Both the position numbers and the translations under genes were made by a program. Below the pieces are notes generated by a model that ran no database searches, was not told where the DNA came from, and saw nothing but the letters and a program-made list of their open reading frames with translations. Source: CBFGWV01 sp965652545 (GTDB taxonomy: Bacteria; Pseudomonadota; Gammaproteobacteria; Competibacterales; Competibacteraceae). From it: 5,519 nt of DNA. Every line of letters starts with the position of its first letter. Within the stretch, counting starts at the first letter, position 1. Below, piece after piece: positions 1 to 5,519 of this stretch. Location of the stretch: positions 1-5,519 of the forward strand of contig CBFGWV010000312.1 of the NCBI GenBank assembly GCA_965652545.1, in the 5' to 3' direction.

Positions 1-416
1 CCGAAGCACCGCCCGCACCGCAGGCACCCCCGCGCGAGTTGACCGAGAGCGAGTTGGAGCTTCTGGCAGCCCGCTTTCAACACGCCTACGAGCACGGGGA
101 TCTGAACCGGTTCCTGGCGTTGTTCTCCGACGATGTGCGCAGCAATGGCGGGCAAGGGCGTGAAGTACTTCGTCGAGACTACCGGCTGCTTTTCGGCACT
201 ACGGAAATGCGCCGGGTCGAGGTCCTGCACATCAACTGGCGGTTGCTTGCCGGCGAGGCGGTCGGCAGCGGCCGCATCCGTATCCTGGTTCGTCATCGGG
301 GAGAGTCGCAGAACCGCGTGGTGTCCGGGACGCTGCAATTGTCCGCAGCCCTGGTGGACGATGCCCCACGCATCAGCCGCTTTGTCTATGACAATGCGGG
401 CGGCGGAGGCGGATAG
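1..416 (+). CDS. C-terminal part of a larger protein ending in an NTF2-like (SnoaL/DUF4440-type) domain; 5' end outside window
   Basis: The frame is already open at position 3 and runs 137 codons to a TAG at 414-416. The first dozen codons encode a Pro/Ala-rich stretch (EAPPAPQAPPRE), which looks like an interdomain linker, so the TTG at 39 is probably not the real start. The rest looks like an NTF2-like fold: an amphipathic first helix (LLAARFQHAYEHGDLNRFLALF), the family-style 'FSDDVRSNGGQGREVLRRDY' segment, then alternating beta strands ending in RISRFVYD. The protein finishes with five glycines. NTF2-like domains occur as catalytic, ligand-binding or protein-interaction modules, and no catalytic residue can be assigned here. 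It lies 5 nt upstream of the next gene, so the two are very likely co-transcribed. The upstream domains, which would define the function, are not visible. The domain call rests on sequence pattern only. Confidence 0.75.
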   Translation, partial: EAPPAPQAPPRELTESELELLAARFQHAYEHGDLNRFLALFSDDVRSNGGQGREVLRRDYRLLFGTTEMRRVEVLHINWRLLAGEAVGSGRIRILVRHRGESQNRVVSGTLQLSAALVDDAPRISRFVYDNAGGGGG

Positions 417-421
417 GGCTG

Positions 422-1669
422 ATGAGGAAGGCGAAGGGCACGAAGGACAGCCACAGGCGCTGGTCGCGGCCGGTGGTCATGGTGGGCTTGGCTGTCTTTG
501 CGCTGTGGCGGATGACCGACGGCATGCTCTTGCGGACACCCTCGGCCGGCCCCGGCGCGCGGGAGGTGGTCCTTGGGCCGCTTCCCGCCCAGGTGGACAC
601 CGTCATCAAGACACAGTCGTTGTCTCTGGGGTTCGATGCCCTGGCCGGGTTTCCGACCGATGGCTCCGCCTGGCTGAGCATGGCGCGACGTTTGCGCAGC
701 GAGGGGCATAACGAGGCCGCGGCCCTCGCTCGGCAATGGGCTGTCACCCTGGCACCGGCACAGGCCTCGGTATTGCGCCGTGCCGCCCGCGACCACCTGC
801 GCGAGGGCCAGTATGAACAGGCAGTCAAATTGTGGCAGCGGGCGTGGCAGGGGCCGGCGGCCAATGCCCGCGGCGTTCTGCGCGACCTCGCCAATAGCAT
901 GGCGCGGCCGGAAGCGCTGGCGCCAATGCTGGCGTCCGTCGACGACCCGTCGCTCGCCGCTGCCTGGACGAGCGAGGCCGCGCGCCATCCACAGCACCTG
1001 CAAACCGCGCGCAGCATGTTGGCGGTGTTCGAGCGCAGGGGCTGGGACATGCAACGGGCACGTGGCGACATTGTGAGCGCATTGGCGCAGCACGGGCGCT
1101 GGGACGACGCCTACCTGGCCTGGCTCAAGGGCCTGTCCCGGGCGGAGCTGCATCAACTGCCCTGGGTGTACGACGGGGGCTTCGAACAGCCGTTCTCGGG
1201 CACGCCCTTCGAGTGGGCCTTCCCTTCAGAGGTCGGCGTCAACTGGCAGCGTACGCCAGGCCCCGAGAGCCGGGGCATGGTGCTTCATGTGGTGTTCTCC
1301 GGCGTGCGGGTCAAACTGACCGGTGCGGGGCAGACACTGCGGTTGACGCCGGGCACCTACCGGTTGGAATACGCCCACAAGAGTGTCGCCATCGAAACCA
1401 GTGGCGCCCTGGGGTGGACCATCCGCTGCACTGGAAAAGGCTATCGCTTGCTGGCTACGTCGCCGCCGCTGGCAAACGGCGATACGGACTGGGCGACCTC
1501 GACAGTAGAGTTCAGCGTGCCAGCGGAGCCCGCCTGCCAAGCCCAGCGGCTGGCGCTGGGCTTGGCAGGCGAACTGGCCGCGGACAGTCGCATTGCCGGC
1601 AGTGCCTGGTTCGACGATATTCGAGTCAACCGCATTGACTCGCCGCTTGCCATTGCGGATAACCCATGA
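422..1669 (+). CDS. Membrane-anchored periplasmic TPR-like protein with C-terminal carbohydrate-binding-like domain (exopolysaccharide locus, function unknown)
   Basis: 415 aa, ATG start, TGA at 1667-1669. The start lies 5 nt after the previous stop; purine-rich GGAGG (405-409) lies 12 nt upstream, within the preceding gene. Residues 1-16 are basic and 17-29 are hydrophobic (PVVMVGLAVFALW), giving a single N-terminal anchor with the rest predicted periplasmic. Residues about 90-245 are helical and TPR-like, clearest around 117-150 (RDHLREGQYEQAVKLWQRAW) and again at RWDDAYLAWLKGL. From residue 248 the character changes: WVYDGGFEQPF (248-258) and PFEWAF (262-267) open a beta-rich region that closes with WFDDIRV (396-402). 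This beginning and end are typical of jelly-roll carbohydrate-binding modules. Two cysteines in this region could form a disulfide. I know of no named gene. By context it is an envelope accessory protein for polysaccharide assembly or export, perhaps a scaffold that contacts glycan. The coding sequence contains a perfect 18-bp inverted repeat near its 3' end. Confidence 0.85.
   Translation: MRKAKGTKDSHRRWSRPVVMVGLAVFALWRMTDGMLLRTPSAGPGAREVVLGPLPAQVDTVIKTQSLSLGFDALAGFPTDGSAWLSMARRLRSEGHNEAAALARQWAVTLAPAQASVLRRAARDHLREGQYEQAVKLWQRAWQGPAANARGVLRDLANSMARPEALAPMLASVDDPSLAAAWTSEAARHPQHLQTARSMLAVFERRGWDMQRARGDIVSALAQHGRWDDAYLAWLKGLSRAELHQLPWVYDGGFEQPFSGTPFEWAFPSEVGVNWQRTPGPESRGMVLHVVFSGVRVKLTGAGQTLRLTPGTYRLEYAHKSVAIETSGALGWTIRCTGKGYRLLATSPPLANGDTDWATSTVEFSVPAEPACQAQRLALGLAGELAADSRIAGSAWFDDIRVNRIDSPLAIADNP
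1531..1571. repeat. Perfect 18-bp inverted repeat with 5-nt loop, inside a coding region
   Basis: The left arm CGCCTGCCAAGCCCAGCG (1531-1548) is the exact reverse complement of 1554-1571, with loop GCTGG (1549-1553). The next outer pair (C1530/A1572) does not match. It lies in frame in the TPR/CBM-like gene, about 95 nt before its stop, and encodes part of the predicted beta-domain (ACQAQRLALGLAG). No T-tract follows the right arm, so it is not a standard intrinsic terminator. The RNA would form a very GC-rich hairpin. Possible roles are transcript stabilisation, attenuation between this gene and the FecR-like gene, or a binding site for a dimeric protein. It could also be the chance product of Ala/Leu/Gly-rich coding, although 18 perfect pairs are a lot for that. 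The structure is read directly; any role is inference. Confidence 0.85.
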
Positions 1670-1678
1670 ACTGTTTCA

Positions 1679-1707
1679 TTGGCCCATGACGTCCATGCGT
1701 CTATGAT
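1679..1707 (+). promoter_or_regulatory. Putative sigma70-type promoter upstream of the FecR-like gene
   Basis: A -35-like TTGGCC (1679-1684, 4/6 to TTGACA) and a -10-like TATGAT (1702-1707, 5/6 to TATAAT) are separated by exactly 17 bp. They sit in the 74-bp gap between the TPR/CBM-like gene and the FecR-like gene, and transcription would start near 1714, about 30 nt before the ATG. The spacer contains the palindrome GACGTC (1688-1693) within CATGACGTC (1685-1693), followed directly by the similar CATGCGTC (1694-1701). This could be a regulator site but may be chance. No clear terminator precedes it, so upstream transcription may also read through. Confidence 0.5.
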
Positions 1708-1729
1708 AAAACCCACGCCCGAACCGTCC

Positions 1730-1735
1730 AGGGAG
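1730..1735 (+). promoter_or_regulatory. Ribosome binding site of the FecR-like gene
   Basis: AGGGAG lies 8 nt upstream of the ATG at 1744. It is the clearest Shine-Dalgarno sequence in the window and fixes the start codon, which is also followed directly by a convincing signal peptide. Confidence 0.7.
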
Positions 1736-1743
1736 TTGATGAC

Positions 1744-2562
1744 ATGAACCGGCTCACCAGCGCATTTGCGCTTATCGGCGCCTCTTGCCTGTCGACCTCG
1801 CTGGCGCTGGCGCAAGGACAGCTTGCCACGCTTGAAGAGCTTAACGGCGATGTGCTCGTCAACCAGGGCCAAGCCTTCTCACCGGCCTCTCAGGGTATGG
1901 GCCTGGATCGAGGCGATTTGCTGCTGACCCAGACCTCCAGTGAGGCGTTGCTGACATTCGCCGATGAATGCCAGGTTCGCATTCCTGAGGATCTGCGCGT
2001 CAATGTCACCGATGTCGCCTCCTGCTGTATCAAGGACGAAGAGGCCGGTGAAGTCGTCAGCGCCGATCGAATCGCTTGGGTACAAACGTTGGACGGCGTC
2101 GCCAACATCGTTCGGGCCGATGAGTTCAGCCCTGCGGAAGTCGACCGGCCGCTCACCGTCAACGACCAAGTCATCACCGGCCCGGATTCCGGTGCCGTCA
2201 TCGAGTATGCCCTGGGTTGTGAGGTGCGGCTGGGCCCCAACGAGGTGCTCACCATCCGCTTTGCGGAGGAATGCTGCCTGGGCGCTTATTTGATCGAAGA
2301 CGCCACCGCCCTTGGTGCCGGTGGCGTAGTCACCCCGGCGTCGGAGGCTTGGGCGGCCCTGCTCATCGGCGGAGCCATCCTGGGCGGCGCGCTCCTTGAC
2401 GACAACGACGGGGGCGGGGAACCCGGCCCGGGACCTGGCGACGACGATGATGACGATGGCGGCGGTGACGATGACGATGACGACGGCGGTGACGACGACG
2501 ATGATGATGATGATGACGACGACGATGATGACGACGACGGTCCTCCGATAAGCGTCGAGTAA
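1744..2562 (+). CDS. Exported protein with tandem FecR-like repeats, hydrophobic segment and poly-aspartate C-terminal tail
   Basis: 272 aa, ATG with a good ribosome binding site, TAA at 2560-2562. Residues 1-23 form a signal peptide (basic R3, hydrophobic core, ALA before Q24). Two FecR-like repeats follow, residues 33-95 and 116-178, aligning without gaps at an offset of 83 residues. Shared positions include L33/L116, G35/G118, the FSPA block (45-48 and 128-131), L54/L137, D58/D141, T62/T145, and C-x-V-R (76-79 and 159-162), then CC (94-95 and 177-178). By my count 17 of 63 positions are identical. Each repeat carries C-x17-CC, suggesting disulfides in an oxidising compartment. Residues 203-218 are hydrophobic and Gly/Ala/Leu-rich. 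Residues 219-272 contain 31 Asp and 2 Glu with no Lys or Arg, including runs of 6, 6 and 16 Asp. FecR-like domains are known in sensor and envelope proteins, but no sigma factor or TonB receptor gene is visible here, so classical iron signalling is unlikely. It lies 45 nt before a polysaccharide polymerase gene in the same reading frame. Export and repeats are well supported; the function is unknown. Confidence 0.88.
   Translation: MNRLTSAFALIGASCLSTSLALAQGQLATLEELNGDVLVNQGQAFSPASQGMGLDRGDLLLTQTSSEALLTFADECQVRIPEDLRVNVTDVASCCIKDEEAGEVVSADRIAWVQTLDGVANIVRADEFSPAEVDRPLTVNDQVITGPDSGAVIEYALGCEVRLGPNEVLTIRFAEECCLGAYLIEDATALGAGGVVTPASEAWAALLIGGAILGGALLDDNDGGGEPGPGPGDDDDDDGGGDDDDDDGGDDDDDDDDDDDDDDDDGPPISVE
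2440..2538 (+). repeat. GAY trinucleotide tract encoding Asp runs of 6, 6 and 16
   Basis: Asp codons occupy 2440-2457 (6), 2467-2484 (6) and 2491-2538 (16), separated by three and two Gly codons. I count 16 GAC and 12 GAT codons, interspersed rather than a pure array of one triplet. Slippage here would change tail length in steps of one residue without a frameshift. The mixed codons suggest selection for aspartate itself or an old, diverged expansion. Confidence 0.95.
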
Positions 2563-2568
2563 ACCAGC

Positions 2569-2627
2569 CAGTCGCCAGCGACGATCAGGACGATTCCCAT
2601 CAAGGACGTGGCGCAGTCGCCTGCGAC
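2569..2627. repeat. Pair of near-identical 14-mers, each a small dyad, flanking the assigned start of the Wzy-like gene
   Basis: CAGTCGCCAGCGAC (2569-2582) and CAGTCGCCTGCGAC (2614-2627) differ at one of 14 bases and begin exactly 45 nt apart. Each contains GTCGC and GCGAC arms around a 2-nt centre, and in the second copy the symmetry extends one more base pair each way (AGTCGC/GCGACT, 2615-2628). The first is in the intergenic gap, the second in codons 3-7 of the assigned coding sequence. They could be paired operator half-sites or part of a translational control structure, though in a GC-rich genome such short dyads also arise by chance. The sequence between them is not otherwise repeated. 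Confidence 0.45.
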
Positions 2628-4092
2628 TTACGCAACCCGCACCGGTAGGGCTGAGCGCACCGGTGTAGTGGTGGTGGCCATCATGCTTGTGCTGGCGCCA
2701 TTGTTTTGGGGCGGCAATCGGCCACTGCCGCTATTCGCCCTTGAAGTTCTCGGCCTGCTTGCCCTGGTGCTGACGTGCTGGTCACGGCGCCCCGTGGTCG
2801 AAATGCCGGTTGCGTTCAAGCTGGGGTGGTTGGGGGTTTTCCTCGTCCCGTTTATTCAGCTTGTACCGTGCCCCCCGTTTATATGGGAGCTGCTATCGCC
2901 GCGTGCGGCATTGGCGGAGGTTTCGGTCGCCGCAGGCCTTCCAATGTCCTCCTGGCTACCGATCTCAGCGGTTCCTTCGGCCACGGAGGCCGCGCTGTGG
3001 TCGATCGTGCCGATGTTCGCCACATTCCTGGTTGCGTTCGCCGGATCGCCTTCGACCCAGCGAAAGCTTCTGATCATCATGGTGGCCATGGCTGGGGCTC
3101 AGGCCGTTCTGGGGCTGCTGCAGTTTGTCCAGGGCCCGATCAGTCCTTGGCGATTCGGCAACCCGTTCTACGGTGATGGCGGCGTCGGTACATACGCCAA
3201 TCGCAACCATCTGGCCGGGTTTCTCGAAATGGCCATGATGGTGGCCCTTGGGCTGTGCTTTTCGGCGATGCAGCCGATTCGCCGCCTCGCCGGTCGCGAT
3301 GCGCCAGGGCAGCGGCTTGCGCGATGGTGGAGCACCAACTTCGAGCCACTGGCCAGCTATGGCGCCCTGGCGGTCCTCTGCGCGGTGGGGTTGGCGTTCA
3401 CCAAATCCAAGGCGGGGTTCGCGTTGATGATCGTCGGCTTCGTTGCCGCTGCTTTGGTTTATCAGGGACGAGGGTATCGCCGCGTTGGCCTGACGATGTT
3501 CGCTTTCGCCATACTGGTCACCGTACTCATGGCGGGCCTGGGTGTGTTCCCAACGCTTGAGCGATTGTTGTTCAGCGACTATCTGAGGGATGCACGCTGG
3601 CCGCTGTTCGTCAGCACGGTCCAGGGTGCGCTGCAGGGACTGCCGCTGGGGAATGGTGTGGGCACTTACGTGTTTACGTACCCGCCTTATCAGCCGGACG
3701 GAGTCCCAGGCTTGGCGAACCACGCCCACAACGACTACCTGGAATGGTTCTTCGAAGGCGGTATTCCAGCGCTGGCGCTGATGGTCCTCGGGCTATGGGT
3801 GTTTATTCGCCAGTGGATGCGGCTGTTGGGAGTAGGTCATTGGAATCCGCAGCAGCGTGTTCGCGTGGGTGTTGGCCTTGGCCTGCTTCTTGTGCTGTTG
3901 CACGGGCTGGTGGACTTCAATCTGCGCATACCGGCAAACGCGATTTTCTTTTGTCTTCTTGCGGGTGTGTTTTTTTCGCCAGAGAGGTCAGCACCGGCGA
4001 CCTCCGGATCGACCCCCGTCCGCCGCACCCGCAGAATGCCCGCGCCATCGACCGCAACCGCCATTCAAGCCCAGCCCAACCCGTTTGCGTGA
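2608..4092 (+). CDS. O-antigen ligase/polymerase family (Wzy_C) integral membrane protein
   Basis: 494 aa, TGA at 4090-4092. Proteins of this family polymerise lipid-linked repeat units, or ligate the polymer to an acceptor, at the periplasmic face of the inner membrane. I see about 12 hydrophobic segments, roughly at residues 19-36, 43-60, 69-88, 127-145, 152-172, 203-221, 251-265, 270-288, 293-315, 385-402, 420-438 and 440-457. Family motifs are clear: GTYANRNHLAG (194-204), the SRGG-like K-S-K-A-G (266-270), R330/W331 before a large loop with PLGNGVGTYVFTYPPYQ, and NHAHNDYLEWFFEGG (371-385), the hallmark Wzy_C signature. The last ~40 residues are hydrophilic, Pro/Thr/Arg-rich and probably cytoplasmic. 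Sequence alone does not separate polymerase from ligase. The uridine-sugar dehydrogenase next door and the absence of lipid A core genes favour polymerase. The GTG start is uncertain: AAGGA (2602-2606) is only 1 nt from it, and the next in-frame candidates (GTG 2668-2674, ATG 2683) fall in the first hydrophobic segment. The frame is open back to the previous gene's stop at 2562. Confidence 0.9.
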   Translation: MAQSPATYATRTGRAERTGVVVVAIMLVLAPLFWGGNRPLPLFALEVLGLLALVLTCWSRRPVVEMPVAFKLGWLGVFLVPFIQLVPCPPFIWELLSPRAALAEVSVAAGLPMSSWLPISAVPSATEAALWSIVPMFATFLVAFAGSPSTQRKLLIIMVAMAGAQAVLGLLQFVQGPISPWRFGNPFYGDGGVGTYANRNHLAGFLEMAMMVALGLCFSAMQPIRRLAGRDAPGQRLARWWSTNFEPLASYGALAVLCAVGLAFTKSKAGFALMIVGFVAAALVYQGRGYRRVGLTMFAFAILVTVLMAGLGVFPTLERLLFSDYLRDARWPLFVSTVQGALQGLPLGNGVGTYVFTYPPYQPDGVPGLANHAHNDYLEWFFEGGIPALALMVLGLWVFIRQWMRLLGVGHWNPQQRVRVGVGLGLLLVLLHGLVDFNLRIPANAIFFCLLAGVFFSPERSAPATSGSTPVRRTRRMPAPSTATAIQAQPNPFA

Positions 4093-4182
4093 CAGTCGTA
4101 CACCGCTGGCAGTTTGCCTGGCGAACGATCCCGGTTACTGTTCCATCCCACAATCACTCAAGACAACACGCAGCCCGCCATC
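4093..4182 (+). other. 90-bp intergenic leader before UDP-glucose dehydrogenase gene; no convincing signal
   Basis: No strong terminator hairpin, promoter or Shine-Dalgarno sequence is evident. The 12 bases immediately before the ATG at 4183 (CAGCCCGCCATC) are pyrimidine-rich. Translation probably depends on weak pairing or on upstream transcription and translation. Confidence 0.5.
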
Positions 4183-5519
4183 ATGAACCTCACTGTCATC
4201 GGGACCGGCTACGTAGGCCTGGTCACCGGCACCTGTTTTGCCGAAATGGGCAACACCGTCACCTGCGTCGATGTGGATGCCGCCAAGATCGACGGCCTGC
4301 GCCAAGGCAGGTTACCCATCTACGAGCCCGGCCTGGACGAGCTGGTGGCGCGCAATGCCGCCGAAGGGCGCCTGCGCTTCACCACCGAGCTCACCGAGGC
4401 CATGGCCGAGTCGGAGGTATTCTTCATCGCCGTGGGCACACCGCCGGGCGAGGACGGCTCGGCCGACTTGCGCTATGTCCTGGCCGTGGCCAAGTCGCTG
4501 GGCGAGAACCTTCAGCGCTATGCCCTGGTGGTCGACAAGTCCACCGTGCCCGTCGGGACGGCCGCCAAAGTCCGCGAGGCCGTACAGGCCGAGCTCGACC
4601 GTCGTGGTGTGCAGTTGGCCTTCGATGTGGCCAGCAACCCGGAGTTTCTCAAGGAAGGTGCGGCTGTCGACGACTTCATGCGGCCGGACCGCATCATCGT
4701 CGGCACCGACAGCGAGCGCGCCTACGAGCTCATGCGCCAGTTGTACGCGCCGTTCAACCGCAACCACCAGCGCCTGATCACCATGGGCGTGCGCGATGCG
4801 GAAATGGCCAAGTACGCCGCCAATGCCATGCTGGCGACCAAAATCTCGTTCATGAACGAAATGGCCAACCTGTGCGAGCGCATGGGGGTGGACGTCGAGC
4901 AGGTCCGTTTGGGCATCGGTGCCGACGCCCGCATCGGTTATCACTTCATCTACCCCGGCGCCGGGTACGGTGGCTCGTGCTTTCCCAAGGACGTCAAAGC
5001 CCTTATCCGCATGGCGCACGAGCATGACTTCGAGCCGCGCGTTCTCCACGCCGTGGAGGCGCGTAACGAGGCACAGAAGCTCACCCTATGGCACAAGGTT
5101 CGCCAGCGCTTTGGCGAGGACCTGCGCGGCCTCAGGGTCGGCGTGTGGGGGTTGTCGTTCAAGCCGGGGACCGACGACTTGCGCGAAGCGCCATCCCGTG
5201 TGCTTATCGAGCACTTGTTCGCCGCCGGTGCCGATGTGCTCGCCTACGATCCGGTAGCCATGGACATCGCCCGCTGTGAGTTTCCGCAAGCTTGGTTCGA
5301 CGATGAGCGCCTGTCGCTCACAGAGCACCAGTACGACGCGGTTCGAGATGTCGATGCACTGGTGCTGGTCACCGAATGGAAGCCCTTCCGCCGCCCCGAC
5401 TTCGCCGCGCTCAAGCGCCTCATGCGTCAGCCGATCATCGTCGACGGCCGCAATCAATACGAGCCGGCCGAGCTGGCACGGGACGGGTTTGAGTATTACG
5501 GGGTGGGGAGGGGGCTGAG
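4183..5519 (+). CDS. ugd: UDP-glucose 6-dehydrogenase, missing only its last few residues at the window end
   Basis: Cytoplasmic NAD-dependent enzyme of the UDP-glucose/GDP-mannose dehydrogenase family. It oxidises UDP-glucose in two steps to UDP-glucuronate, giving 2 NADH, and so supplies uronic acid for polysaccharide. The frame is open from ATG 4183 to the window end, 445 complete codons. The N-terminal Rossmann motif is G7-T-G-Y-V-G12 with an acidic strand end (VTCVDVD). Further family motifs are YEPGLDEL, FIAVGTPPGEDGSADL, DKSTVPVGT (118-126) and SNPEFLKEG (151-159, with E154 and E158). In the central domain, K210 and N214 lie in MAKYAANAMLATK. The catalytic cysteine is C266 in GAGYGGSCFPKD. 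The C-terminal nucleotide-binding domain has GLSFKPGTDDLREAPS (323-338) and ends in DGRNQYEPAEL then EYYGVGRG. The family is usually about 430-460 residues, so the stop should lie just past the window. No key residue is missing. A GDP-mannose dehydrogenase is less likely because the motifs match the UDP-glucose branch. Next to the Wzy-like gene, it indicates a uronic-acid-containing polymer. Confidence 0.95.
   Translation, partial: MNLTVIGTGYVGLVTGTCFAEMGNTVTCVDVDAAKIDGLRQGRLPIYEPGLDELVARNAAEGRLRFTTELTEAMAESEVFFIAVGTPPGEDGSADLRYVLAVAKSLGENLQRYALVVDKSTVPVGTAAKVREAVQAELDRRGVQLAFDVASNPEFLKEGAAVDDFMRPDRIIVGTDSERAYELMRQLYAPFNRNHQRLITMGVRDAEMAKYAANAMLATKISFMNEMANLCERMGVDVEQVRLGIGADARIGYHFIYPGAGYGGSCFPKDVKALIRMAHEHDFEPRVLHAVEARNEAQKLTLWHKVRQRFGEDLRGLRVGVWGLSFKPGTDDLREAPSRVLIEHLFAAGADVLAYDPVAMDIARCEFPQAWFDDERLSLTEHQYDAVRDVDALVLVTEWKPFRRPDFAALKRLMRQPIIVDGRNQYEPAELARDGFEYYGVGRGL

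Noticed and set aside
386..1156. Long open frames on the minus strand over the TPR/CBM-like gene (373-1071, 386-1156)
   Set aside because: They are Arg/Ala/Gln-rich, show no recognisable domain, and mirror a well-supported + strand gene. Such shadows are common in GC-rich DNA.
1666..1679. Small inverted repeat ATGAA/TTCAT around the stop of the TPR/CBM-like gene, considered as a terminator
   Set aside because: The stem is only 5 bp, AT-rich and lacks a T-tract.
1774..1788. Lipobox-like GASC at residues 12-15 of the FecR-like protein
   Set aside because: There is no Leu at -3, and the hydrophobic core continues past the Cys to an ALA-Q signal peptidase I site, so a lipoprotein is less likely.
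2286..2603. Minus-strand open frame with poly-serine runs
   Set aside because: It is the antisense reading of the GAY/poly-Asp tract and has no other coding support.
2965..3729. Minus-strand open frame of 254 codons opposite the Wzy-like gene
   Set aside because: It is rich in Arg, His, Gln and Glu without domain signatures, while the + strand has clear family motifs and membrane segments.
3970..3976. Run of seven T, considered as a phase-variable slippage site or terminator tail
   Set aside because: It encodes a hydrophobic membrane segment in a normal frame, has no preceding GC-rich stem, and is short for a contingency tract.
4114..4141. Possible promoter before ugd (TTGCCT ... TACTGT, 16-bp spacer)
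   Set aside because: The -10 element matches only about 3 of 6 consensus positions, so it is too weak to call.
3744..5027. + strand open frame of 427 codons overlapping the end of the Wzy-like gene and most of ugd
   Set aside because: Its translation is very Arg/His/Gly-rich and low in complexity, and two strongly supported genes occupy the same DNA in another frame.
4312..5049. Minus-strand open frame of 245 codons opposite ugd
   Set aside because: It is a shadow of the highly conserved UDP-glucose dehydrogenase reading frame.

Overview
The window is a GC-rich, tightly packed, single-direction stretch of bacterial chromosome that reads as part of an exopolysaccharide or capsule biosynthesis locus. 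All five supported genes are on the + strand. Base composition, gene types and Shine-Dalgarno use suggest a Gram-negative proteobacterium, most likely a gammaproteobacterium. This is inference from gene style; no phylogenetic marker is present.

Layout. (1) Positions 1-416: the C-terminal part of a larger protein, with a Pro/Ala-rich linker followed by an NTF2-like (SnoaL-type) domain. (2) 422-1669: a membrane-anchored protein, probably periplasmic, with TPR-like helices and a C-terminal domain resembling a jelly-roll carbohydrate-binding module. It follows the first gene after 5 nt. (3) 1670-1743: a short intergenic region with a plausible sigma70 promoter and a good ribosome binding site. 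(4) 1744-2562: a secreted or membrane-attached protein with two FecR-like repeats, each carrying C-x17-CC, followed by a hydrophobic segment and a tail with Asp runs of 6, 6 and 16. (5) 2608-4092: a polytopic O-antigen ligase/polymerase family (Wzy_C) protein. (6) 4183 to the window end: UDP-glucose 6-dehydrogenase, complete except for its last few residues.

How they fit together. UDP-glucose dehydrogenase supplies UDP-glucuronic acid, so the polymer probably contains uronic acid. The Wzy_C protein would polymerise or ligate lipid-linked repeat units at the periplasmic face of the inner membrane. The TPR/CBM-like protein and the FecR/poly-Asp protein have no established function. Their location suggests envelope accessory factors for polymer assembly, retention or sensing, which is inference.

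Main points for follow-up: the FecR/poly-Asp protein with its ungapped 83-residue internal duplication; an 18-bp perfect inverted repeat (5-nt loop) inside the TPR/CBM-like gene; and a pair of near-identical 14-mers, each a small dyad, on either side of the assigned start of the polymerase gene. No RNA gene, mobile element or CRISPR array was seen.
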